DNA of 41,940 bases. Origin: Lentinus brumalis. Its lineage: Eukaryota > Basidiomycota > Agaricomycetes > Polyporales > Polyporaceae. The stretch covers positions 1 through 41,940 of the forward strand of contig MARA01000090.1 in assembly GCA_001792895.1 (NCBI GenBank), in the 5' to 3' direction. Positions 1 to 8,384 of the stretch are shown piece by piece; within the stretch, counting starts at the first letter, position 1; the number at the start of each line of letters is the position of its first letter. The position numbers and the translations under genes were made by a program. Under the pieces are notes generated by a model. It saw only the letters and a program-made list of their open reading frames with translations, searched no databases and had not been told where the DNA came from.

Positions 1-39
1 ATCTCTGTACTCGATTATATTTATGGAAATCTCTGTACT
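1..39 (+). repeat. Short direct repeat just outside the Helitron end
   Basis: ATCTCTGTACT occurs at 1-11 and again at 29-39, a 28-bp interval, in AT-rich DNA. It lies outside the proposed Helitron terminus. No function can be read from it, and it may continue beyond the left window edge. Confidence 0.5.
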
Positions 40-57
40 AATTATGATACCTACAGC

Positions 58-86
58 CTAGCATACAACTCAGGGGATATCTCCTG
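58..86 (-). other. Candidate Helitron 3' terminus: hairpin plus CTAG
   Basis: Plus 71-86 is a 16-nt near-palindrome, CAGGGGATATCTCCTG, with one non-Watson-Crick pair. On the minus strand it is followed after nine bases by CTAG at 58-61. Spacing and order match a Helitron termination hairpin. The flanking base is not T, so the boundary needs an empty-site comparison. Confidence 0.55.
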
Positions 87-110
87 CTCTGATCGATCTT
101 ATACTAGCAG

Positions 111-3100
111 TTAGAGTCTAGTATAAATTACCATCTTCATGCCATACTTGTCTACAGTCTGTAGTTTCTTCGGTGGGAAATTCACAACATTATCATAGTA
201 GACCACTTGATCCTTATACTTGGCACCATCATGAAACCATACACCTCCAGCTTTGTCAATGAACCTGCAGACAAAATGCTTCCCTCCATCATCATCTGCA
301 TAATAGACAATACCGCAGACTCGGTACATTTGATCAATGTCTTGGAATACAATTTGATTATCGACTAGAACTTTGACATTATGAGTTATGAATCCGACAA
401 AGTAAGGGGCAGATTCATATGCAGCACACATCTGCATGGCCCTTTGGCACTTGGGACAGTTTTTATGGGCTTTCTGAGTCTTCAAGGCATTAATCCATTG
501 ATTGATTGACTTGCCTCGATGGTTTCCCAGCTTAGCAGGATTATTCTTCCATAGGCTCTCCTCACAGGTCCAAATAACCCCGTTGTCTAGGACCGGATCA
601 CCTTCATGACCACATGCTCTGCACAAGTAGGACTTCTTTAGGGCTGGCTCGTCAACAGCAAAGAGGTTTCTGGCAACGGAGTATAGATCTGTATATGTCC
701 TTCCATTCAGTCCTAACTCTGCATCTATGCAACCCAGCATATTCCGGATATAATCACGAGCCTGCTGGAGGGTAGCAGTGGGCTTTGTAGCCAATACTTG
801 AGTAAATTTCACTCCGGCTTGTCCAAGCAGTTCACTGGTGTTATAGACATCCCTGTCCCATACTGGCTGACACTCCATGTATACTGAAAGAAGGATTGTC
901 AATAGGCTATCATAGGCGCAACTCCAATTTATAGGATCCCAAGGGAATCCACGGAAGCTCTTGCTACCTGCTGGAGGCTGACTGGCCTTAATCCTTTTCA
1001 CCGGTTTGCTCTGACTGACCTCAGCCTCAATGTCATCATCCCGCTTGCGCTTATCCTTTCGGGTTATGCCTGTGTTACTAAGACTCTGCAATGCCTGTGT
1101 CCCACGAGCAGCTACAAAGCCAGTAGCATCTTTCTGACTAATCTTGACAGGCTCAATTTCCTTTTTATTGCCCTTCGTATCTATTAGAGTCCAAGGACTG
1201 TCCTTGGACTTGTCTTGTAGTGGAAAGGGATCTTGTGGCGACCACTGAATTGCACTATGTACCGCTGCTGGCATGTACTTTTCTCCTTTCCACTTCCGGA
1301 AGGAATAGATGAGTTCATTTCGGGTGATTCCAACCACAGTTGGAGGTACTTGACCTAAGTACCGCAACTTTGTGATCTCATCCAGCAGTTCTAATTCCCT
1401 AAACTCTTGCCTCAGACTTCCCGCTATGCCACCTTTTAACTTGGAGGAGTCAAACGGCTGCACGATGATTGTTCCAGCCAAGGTAGAGCCTCTTGATAGA
1501 CAGGTATATATAGACTGATGGTTCTTGCAATTCTGTATATCACACACATTGAAAGGCCGGGTACGGCCTTGAGATGCAAAGTCCGTCATGGCAAAATTGG
1601 GCACTACAGCGACTTGGTCCCGATTAACCTCAATGATCTTTCCATTAGGCAGCTTGCATTTGACTTTGCGGACCTGGTGTACCAAAGGAATGACATTCTC
1701 TGGAAGGCCTTTGACTTGAATCTTGCGTGGTGCGGCAGTCAGCTTAATGAACAATGTCTCAAGGGCAAATTTGTCTTCAGAGAGAGGTCTAGACGTCCAT
1801 CCTACTACAACACCCTCGGCACCATTGGTCACGCAGCATTCAGTAGCCTCATTGACCTTGATCATCACAGGCATACCTATACATATAGACAGCTTCCCTG
1901 GATGATGCTCCGTTAGCTCAGGAGAGAGATCCCATAACATCTCCTGCAGTTCCGCATTGACAATATTAGTTGCCCGCTTTGGATTGACCTTGTTCTGTCT
2001 CTGTCTCCTTGACATATCACTGCTGTCAGACTCTGCAGCAAGTTTGTCTCTGCAATAGAATGTTTGCAGTACCTGGCCATTTTCTCGGGCAAACCGCTCA
2101 CAGCCCATAGCATTAATTGCATCTCGGTAAGAGTTCCACGAGGTTATGACAGAGACATTCCTGAAATCTGGATGGTTCAGCCTAGGTCTGTCTTTGCCAC
2201 GACCAGCTACACGGGACTGTATAAGTCTAATGTCGTCATCTGTACAGGCCCTATAGCGCAGATTTTCCAAAGCAGTTCTCAGCTTTGCATCCTCTGGCTT
2301 CTGGGACCGTTGCCTCATATTCTCTCGCAGAATTACCACTGTGGTGAACTGATGCCAGACTGCCTTTCCAATAGATGCCTTTTGCTTGGCATGATCATGG
2401 GTACGGTGAATCACCCGCCCAACATCGTGAGCATATAGAGCCTTGCCATTCATTGAAGGGGGGAGCTGGGCAAAGTCACCTGCAAAAATCATATTAATTC
2501 CTCCAAAAGGCACACCGTCATTTTTGAGAGCTCCGCACATTTTGGCACAGATTTTATATAGACTGCTACAGTCAAGCATACTAACTTCATCCAGAAATAT
2601 ATACTCTACATTCTGAAGCTTGGCCCGCACTTGCATGAGACCGGCAAGTGATTCTGAAGTGTCTTTACTTCTGAAGCCTAGCATGGAATGATAGGTGGAC
2701 CCTCCAATAAGTGCTGCAGCAGATCCTGTTGGAGCAAGGCACATGAATCTATAGCTTTCATGCCGTTCTGCAAAAAAGTGGGTAAGAGCCTTGATGACTT
2801 GAGATTTCCCCGTTCCAGCCATGCCTCCCAGATACATCTTCAAATGCTCACCACAAGACTGAACAGCATGGTTGGCTACTATCCGAAATGCTCTCTCTTG
2901 GGCTTCATTGAGGCTAAATTGATCAACAGTTTTCTCTATGAGCTCCTTGGCTGAAGTATCTGTGGCCTCAAACTCCTTACGCATGAAGTACTGCTTATCA
3001 ACCAGCTTCACCCGGTCAGGCTCATCATTGACAGGAAGCTCAGTGGCCACAGGTACCTTTCTTTGACTTGCTTCAACATCACGGGCATCTAATATATCTT

Positions 3101-6100
3101 TACGCATAGTATCCAGTATGCCTTTCCACTCGGTAGCTGTGCACTCTTCATCTGGTGTAACTCGGGTGTGCAGTGTTGTGGGTGTAGATAATTTAGGGGC
3201 TGCAAGAGGGTCTAGCCATCCAGAACTCTTCATGACCTTCTCTGCAGTTGCTATACGTGTCTGACGCAGAACTTCTCCATCGCTGATAGTTGTCCAGTTG
3301 TTGGAGTTGATGAGCTCATTCTCTTTATCTGCAGCTGTGGCCTCTCCGTCAAATATATATCCCTCCATCTCAATTTCATCCATCTCCCGGTCGCTCATAT
3401 ACAAAGGGTTTGTTCTGCCCTGTCCAGCTTGCTTTCTGGCAGCGGAAAAGTCATCCCGGGCATCATTACACTCATATTTTATATGAAAGAACTTCATGAT
3501 TTCTGTTTGCCTGTCTGTGAAAGCATAACTAGCGAATATGTCATTCCACATCATTTCCTCATTGACTCGCAAGTCCTTTCCAGACCTCCAGGGCTTGAAC
3601 AAGGTTAGCATTGTCATGCAATACTCTTCACGGCTGCCTGCATCTTTACGTGGCAAAGGTCCTCCTATAAAGTTTGGCACAAATCCTTCAGTCTCATCCA
3701 TTAATCGGACTTCATGTGTACTTGCCTGTGGATGGTTGGCCATAAATGTGTGGTACTTAGCGCTGAGATTCAATGGAGGTACTCCTTCTGCCCGACTGGC
3801 TTCTGCCTGTAAGATGTCCTCTTCAAGTTGTTCAGCTGCCTTACTGGTGAGCAGCAGCTCATCCTCAGAATCTTCCTCCTCCTCCTTTGCATATACCGGT
3901 CTGCCTCCCACACAAGTTAGCTCCTCCTCATCATCTGAGGCTGCAGGTTCAGGCTCATCGCCGTCATTGTGGTCATATGCAGTGTGAAGATGGGGTACGG
4001 TCTCATCTACAGCATAGTCATTCTCAAAGTCGCTATTGTCATCTGCGGGAACATATGTCTGAGGCTTTGCAACCTTGCGTCGAGCACTAGACATTGATTT
4101 CTTATGGTTCAGCCTGATCCAATCATATACACATACGTCCTCATACACTGCTGGCCTCCACATATAATCTAGGACTGGTGAGATTGGGACTATGCGCTTC
4201 TTGCCATTCTTTGCCCGATCATCCAAGGCCACCACAACAGTTGCCTTTCCATCTTCTGCAATATTCTTTGAGTCGTCCCAAGCACGCATGACCTCCAGCA
4301 CATAACCCCTCCAGTAACATGCCCTGAAGATATGCCCAGTATAGTGATCTGGATGTTTCAGCAAGTACATTGCAGCCATAGGCCCTCCAATCTCTGAAGC
4401 TGCAGTGAGGGAGTTGACCATTTTTGTCAGCATGCTTCTAGCTTTGTCTGTTCTGGTCTTGTCGCTACAGAGCAGCTCCGTGTTGCGCTCAAAGACCTTC
4501 TGCACTGACTGAAACATGACATGTGTCTTCAGAGGTGTCTTTGTAATATAGTCAGCAACATAGGCAATGACAGACTTGATTGCAGTTCCGGACATGAGAC
4601 TGGTAACATCATGGTTGCAGCGCAGCAGATATGACACAGCTGGCGTGAAGGTATTCAGCCATGGCTCCCCTTTTTTTATAATCAAGGCTCCAGACTCTGG
4701 ATCGACAGCAGTTTCTTTAAATGTATCTCGGGGAAACCTGGCCTTGCATGTCTTTGTTATAGGGTCAGTGCATCCTCTGTTGTCATACTCATGCACGCCA
4801 CTATTCTGAGCACCCTTAGGGGTCTTGCCATTTTTACTCCGGGTCGTGCACTTGTGGACATTTGATAGATATAATATCTCGTCAACCTCCTGGATATACG
4901 TTGTCCACCAGGAGCGATACAACTCACATTTAGGGCAGTCTGCGCTTTCCTCATGCTCACATTTCTTTGGGGGTGCATCCGGCAATGTCTCTGTCGGTGG
5001 GATCCTCATTGGGTCTTTAACCTTCTGCTCTTCAAGTCTGTTGGCTACAGACTCCATATCTCCATCCAAAAACTCCCCTTTGTGCACACTTTCAAGATAT
5101 TCAACCATTTTCTGCTGGAAGTCGGATTGCGGATCCATAATGCGGTCTCGGACTTCCTGAGGGGTCAGAGCACTCTTGATCCACAAGAGCATGTGCAAAT
5201 GCAATGTCAGTCGCCCCTGTTGCTCAACAGTTCCATAGTATCCAGCTGTGTCTCCATATACTCCCGCACGGTCTAGCCCTACACCCAGCACATGCTTAAT
5301 GAACAAGTCAACCATGACCTTGAAGAACCTGGCACCTGCAACAGGATTGTTTGCTATAAGCCGGAGTCGTTCATCTTGGTCTCGGAACCTTGGGATGAAT
5401 GTCTGATTAGTGTCAGCCATATATAGTGCCAATGGATGCTTGACATCGGCTGGTGCAAAGGTGATGAACCATGAGGGCGCTCCAAGGTAGGAAACTAAGG
5501 ACCATATCTCATTCCGCATATACTTTTTGCTTGTGATGGAACCCTGAACCTTGTGATTGACATGATCCAGGTCATTGAGCACCTTAAAGCATGCCTTCTC
5601 TGCCTCGGTTTCAGGTTTGACAGGCCCTTCTTTCAGCCGTTCAATGAGACCAGTCAGTGTGTCTGAATCAATGCTCAGTATACGAGTAGCTATGTCATTG
5701 AATTTATTGCGATCCGCCAACAGGTATCCGGCAGTAGCTGACTTCTTGATTTGTTCATGGTTCAATGCAACAAGTGGAAACAAAGGCTCAAGTTGGAACC
5801 GCTTGTCATGGTACATGAGCAGCTGCTGCTTGCGCCTCTCTTCGCTGACAGGTTTTTGAATGCGGCAGTTTTTCAGCCCGCCATAGCCATATGGAAACAG
5901 CCATGGAAACATCTGTGGGTATAATTGAGGATTGTCATATATACTCTCTGGTTGCTTGGCCTGACCGATTCCGAGAGCTTTGCCCTGAGACTTGAAATGT
6001 TCGACAGCCCGAGCGGTAATCTCATATGGCCGAACTTTGCCCAAGTGTTCAAGATTTGTGCCTGTCAACCCATGAACCACAAATGGACAGTCTCCACCTT

Positions 6101-7805
6101 CAACACCCTCATCCTCCTCTGTGTCATTGACCGCTGTGGACTCTGAGTCCTTGTTAGATGCCATGCTCAGGGTATAGTTGACAACAACAGGCGGTTCATC
6201 CTCGGGATACGCCTCCAGATTCTCATATGAGATATTGCAGTCTGCATAGTCTTCATGGTTCAGTTTCAACCACTCAAGGGCTTCTTTGACCTTGTTACGC
6301 CGCACAAGCATTGGTGTCCTCTTGAACTCCTTTAGAGTTGGCACATTAGGACCTATATATATGAATGCGAGGACTTCATCCAGATCATCGCGGGACGGAG
6401 GTAGTGCATGATAAATCTTTGGCATGGGCAATGAGTGGCTGACAACATTTGCCTTCATTTTAGACATTCCCGAAACATGAACCTTGACTGTGCATATATT
6501 GTGCTTTACACGTGAGATGAGCATTTTCTCAGTCCAACTGAGGTTCTGCAGCTGCGGAGGAACTTCACCAATCCATAGACCATTCGCTAGACTATCTGCT
6601 GGAAGTTTATCTTGGCTCAATTCTTCCAAGCAAGACTTGCATATATCGTCACAGCCAGGGAGAAGAACTGGTCCAGAAAGTGGTGTTATTGGATCAGTAG
6701 GATCATGTCGTTCGCTCCTGGTCACTGGACGATCTGGAATCAGTTGGCTGCGGTCAAACTCTGCATCTGCCAAGGATGACATGTCAGTCTTATATGCTAA
6801 CAAGCCGCATACAGCACAGGCAGACTCAATGAAGTTCTGAACTTGTATATCTTCCGCAAAACCTCGTACTGTAGTCTCTGTCAGGTCCGGAGTCAGTGGA
6901 GATGGCGGGAAATTAATTGGTCGATTTGTAGCTGTCTGCTGCTGGGTTCTTTGTTTTTCCTTGTAGGCCTGTTGACGAGCTTTGTTTGACTGCGGAAGAG
7001 GGACCTTTGCAAAGACTGAAACAAATGTAGGACATGCAGTGCAGAAATGACTTTGAATTGCGCTGAGGATTTTACTTTTGTTCTGACGGGCGTTGACACC
7101 TGTGATGCAATGTTTCCGTGCATAATCCAGTAGAACTGACTTGCCCATCTTCCTTGTAAATTGTTCTAAAGGAACATCAGCAACCACATGACCATCATCC
7201 TGTTGAGGTGTAGACTCCAAAGCATACGCCACAAATCTGTAGTTATAATTAGCATCACCAGAACCCGATGGCAGAAACGGGGCAATATCAGTATAAGACC
7301 AAATACGAGCCCCACTGTCACCATCCTTATCGGGCCGTCTGGGGAACTTAGCACCACCATAGCATGCGGATGATTTAGAATCAGAGGTGGTGGGTGTGGG
7401 CCTCAATGAGTCAGCTGTGCGCACAGCTTGAAATCCTTTAGTTTGCCAGCTGTATAGATATCTATATAATTGCGGGCAGTGATCGTGGGCTAGATATATG
7501 CATCTCAGATGAAACCACTTTACCAGTCGTATATGCATCCAGATACGCTTCCGACGGTGCAGAAGACTGCTCACTAATGTTCCAGTATATCTTGGCCTAA
7601 CGCCCTCAAACAATATTACGACATCAGGCAAACCGGCGGAGTGTAAACACTCCTCCGTTGCACAGATGCGTTCACAGTAACCCGGGAAGCTTGCACCGAG
7701 GGTGCTTCCCAAAACCCTGCCCACAAGGGACTCAGGACTTTCTAATAGGGTGCCTGACGTAACCCCAGGTTTGCTGAGTGCATATGAAGCGTTCTCAGCA
7801 AACAT
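111..7805 (-). CDS. Helitron Rep-helicase with C-terminal USP-like peptidase domain
   Basis: A single 2564-residue ORF. Residues 750-1100 are the Helitron-like Rep nuclease: the HUH motif is H869-L-H871 and the catalytic tyrosine region is Y1082-VAD-Y1086-ITK. Residues 1620-2120 are a PIF1-type SF1 helicase, with Walker A GGMAGTGKS near 1660, Walker B FLDE near 1737, the GDFAQLPP motif near 1776 and the late motifs TDFASQGRT and YTCLSRG near 2074-2105. The protein would nick, unwind and transfer one strand in rolling-circle transposition. Residues 2290-2545 resemble a C19 ubiquitin-specific protease: a Cys box NWSCAYDSLLTIL (C2296), Cys pairs near 2395-2398 and 2450-2453, and a His box GKHFVC (H2510) followed by VWFHDG. 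An acidic linker lies near 1260-1330. The first 150 or so residues overlap stem-loops and may be 5' leader rather than protein, so the true start could be a later Met. Confidence 0.96.
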   Translation of the reverse strand: MFAENASYALSKPGVTSGTLLESPESLVGRVLGSTLGASFPGYCERICATEECLHSAGLPDVVILFEGVRPRYTGTLVSSLLHRRKRIWMHIRLVKWFHLRCIYLAHDHCPQLYRYLYSWQTKGFQAVRTADSLRPTPTTSDSKSSACYGGAKFPRRPDKDGDSGARIWSYTDIAPFLPSGSGDANYNYRFVAYALESTPQQDDGHVVADVPLEQFTRKMGKSVLLDYARKHCITGVNARQNKSKILSAIQSHFCTACPTFVSVFAKVPLPQSNKARQQAYKEKQRTQQQTATNRPINFPPSPLTPDLTETTVRGFAEDIQVQNFIESACAVCGLLAYKTDMSSLADAEFDRSQLIPDRPVTRSERHDPTDPITPLSGPVLLPGCDDICKSCLEELSQDKLPADSLANGLWIGEVPPQLQNLSWTEKMLISRVKHNICTVKVHVSGMSKMKANVVSHSLPMPKIYHALPPSRDDLDEVLAFIYIGPNVPTLKEFKRTPMLVRRNKVKEALEWLKLNHEDYADCNISYENLEAYPEDEPPVVVNYTLSMASNKDSESTAVNDTEEDEGVEGGDCPFVVHGLTGTNLEHLGKVRPYEITARAVEHFKSQGKALGIGQAKQPESIYDNPQLYPQMFPWLFPYGYGGLKNCRIQKPVSEERRKQQLLMYHDKRFQLEPLFPLVALNHEQIKKSATAGYLLADRNKFNDIATRILSIDSDTLTGLIERLKEGPVKPETEAEKACFKVLNDLDHVNHKVQGSITSKKYMRNEIWSLVSYLGAPSWFITFAPADVKHPLALYMADTNQTFIPRFRDQDERLRLIANNPVAGARFFKVMVDLFIKHVLGVGLDRAGVYGDTAGYYGTVEQQGRLTLHLHMLLWIKSALTPQEVRDRIMDPQSDFQQKMVEYLESVHKGEFLDGDMESVANRLEEQKVKDPMRIPPTETLPDAPPKKCEHEESADCPKCELYRSWWTTYIQEVDEILYLSNVHKCTTRSKNGKTPKGAQNSGVHEYDNRGCTDPITKTCKARFPRDTFKETAVDPESGALIIKKGEPWLNTFTPAVSYLLRCNHDVTSLMSGTAIKSVIAYVADYITKTPLKTHVMFQSVQKVFERNTELLCSDKTRTDKARSMLTKMVNSLTAASEIGGPMAAMYLLKHPDHYTGHIFRACYWRGYVLEVMRAWDDSKNIAEDGKATVVVALDDRAKNGKKRIVPISPVLDYMWRPAVYEDVCVYDWIRLNHKKSMSSARRKVAKPQTYVPADDNSDFENDYAVDETVPHLHTAYDHNDGDEPEPAASDDEEELTCVGGRPVYAKEEEEDSEDELLLTSKAAEQLEEDILQAEASRAEGVPPLNLSAKYHTFMANHPQASTHEVRLMDETEGFVPNFIGGPLPRKDAGSREEYCMTMLTLFKPWRSGKDLRVNEEMMWNDIFASYAFTDRQTEIMKFFHIKYECNDARDDFSAARKQAGQGRTNPLYMSDREMDEIEMEGYIFDGEATAADKENELINSNNWTTISDGEVLRQTRIATAEKVMKSSGWLDPLAAPKLSTPTTLHTRVTPDEECTATEWKGILDTMRKDILDARDVEASQRKVPVATELPVNDEPDRVKLVDKQYFMRKEFEATDTSAKELIEKTVDQFSLNEAQERAFRIVANHAVQSCGEHLKMYLGGMAGTGKSQVIKALTHFFAERHESYRFMCLAPTGSAAALIGGSTYHSMLGFRSKDTSESLAGLMQVRAKLQNVEYIFLDEVSMLDCSSLYKICAKMCGALKNDGVPFGGINMIFAGDFAQLPPSMNGKALYAHDVGRVIHRTHDHAKQKASIGKAVWHQFTTVVILRENMRQRSQKPEDAKLRTALENLRYRACTDDDIRLIQSRVAGRGKDRPRLNHPDFRNVSVITSWNSYRDAINAMGCERFARENGQVLQTFYCRDKLAAESDSSDMSRRQRQNKVNPKRATNIVNAELQEMLWDLSPELTEHHPGKLSICIGMPVMIKVNEATECCVTNGAEGVVVGWTSRPLSEDKFALETLFIKLTAAPRKIQVKGLPENVIPLVHQVRKVKCKLPNGKIIEVNRDQVAVVPNFAMTDFASQGRTRPFNVCDIQNCKNHQSIYTCLSRGSTLAGTIIVQPFDSSKLKGGIAGSLRQEFRELELLDEITKLRYLGQVPPTVVGITRNELIYSFRKWKGEKYMPAAVHSAIQWSPQDPFPLQDKSKDSPWTLIDTKGNKKEIEPVKISQKDATGFVAARGTQALQSLSNTGITRKDKRKRDDDIEAEVSQSKPVKRIKASQPPAGSKSFRGFPWDPINWSCAYDSLLTILLSVYMECQPVWDRDVYNTSELLGQAGVKFTQVLATKPTATLQQARDYIRNMLGCIDAELGLNGRTYTDLYSVARNLFAVDEPALKKSYLCRACGHEGDPVLDNGVIWTCEESLWKNNPAKLGNHRGKSINQWINALKTQKAHKNCPKCQRAMQMCAAYESAPYFVGFITHNVKVLVDNQIVFQDIDQMYRVCGIVYYADDDGGKHFVCRFIDKAGGVWFHDGAKYKDQVVYYDNVVNFPPKKLQTVDKYGMKMVIYTRL

Positions 7806-7825
7806 GCCCGTAGGGCTCTCAGCCC
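7684..7825 (-). other. Series of stem-loops at the Helitron 5' side
   Basis: Three inverted repeats lie close together. They are GGGAAGC/GCTTCCC (7684-7690 with 7704-7710, with a nested GCACC/GGTGC), TTTGCTGAG/CTCAGCAAA (7770-7778 with 7794-7802, 15-nt loop) and GGGCT/AGCCC (7813-7817 with 7821-7825). They overlap the first 45 or so codons of the Rep ORF. This suggests that the stretch acts as DNA or RNA structure at the element's 5' end rather than, or as well as, coding sequence. Confidence 0.6.
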
Positions 7826-7830
7826 ACAGA

Positions 7831-8384
7831 GGTAGTCCTAGTGGAGTTGGTATACTGCATGAGTGATGATCAACATTGTAAGAAGTGCTGACGTACCTGA
7901 GACACCGTGGTGTGGGGAGTTAATGTTGCCAGCATATGAGGCAAGGACTTGTTGCCCAGCAGCGTAGCTCTCCCATGATACGAGTCCTGCATAGAGCAAG
8001 ACATATGCTAACAACCAAGGAATGAGTATCACCTGGCCAATAGATAGCAGGCTAATAGAGTGTCGTCTGATTTGCATCGTAGGCGTGTTGGTGATTTGAG
8101 TTGAAGTTTCGATTGAGGGTGAGCGCCCATGTTGAACTTTCCATGTGGCAAGGGCGTCTGGTTGGCCTTTGCACGTGTGATGGGCGTCACTGCTCGCCTC
8201 AGTATTCACTCCAAGGCTTCAAGTTCTCGGACATATGTTGCAGAATGCGGATATATTCCAAGTATATGTATCTGATACATAGAAAAGCGCATCTGCACAT
8301 ATAACACTACACTTCATAAGAGAGAGGGGGGGGGGGGGTTGCGAGGATTCATATGCCGGCGACAATTGGGAGAGATAGCAGAGT
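7831..8384. other. Intergenic stretch between Helitron and first host gene
   Basis: No gene is well supported. A 123-codon minus-strand ORF (7838-8209) encodes a hydrophobic stretch (near ISLLSIGQVILIPWLLAYVL), but there is no recognised domain or splice context. A run of 13 G residues lies at 8326-8338, just beyond the stop of the next gene. The Helitron 5' boundary must lie near the left end of this stretch. Confidence 0.4.

Larger units (their letters stand above)
58..7830 (-). mobile_element. Autonomous Helitron (rolling-circle transposon)
   Basis: The element is defined by its intact Rep-helicase ORF on the minus strand. Reading the minus strand past the stop codon there is a 16-nt near-palindrome (plus 71-86), then nine bases, then CTAG (plus 58-61). 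This is the usual Helitron 3' end: a hairpin a short distance before CTRR. The next host base is G on the minus strand rather than the canonical T, so the end is a candidate only. The 5' end is less certain. A TC that starts just outside a series of small stem-loops lies at 7830-7829, but it is not preceded by A. The ORF has no introns or stops, which suggests a young or still active copy. The DNA is visibly more AT-rich than the GC-rich genes to its right. Confidence 0.75.
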
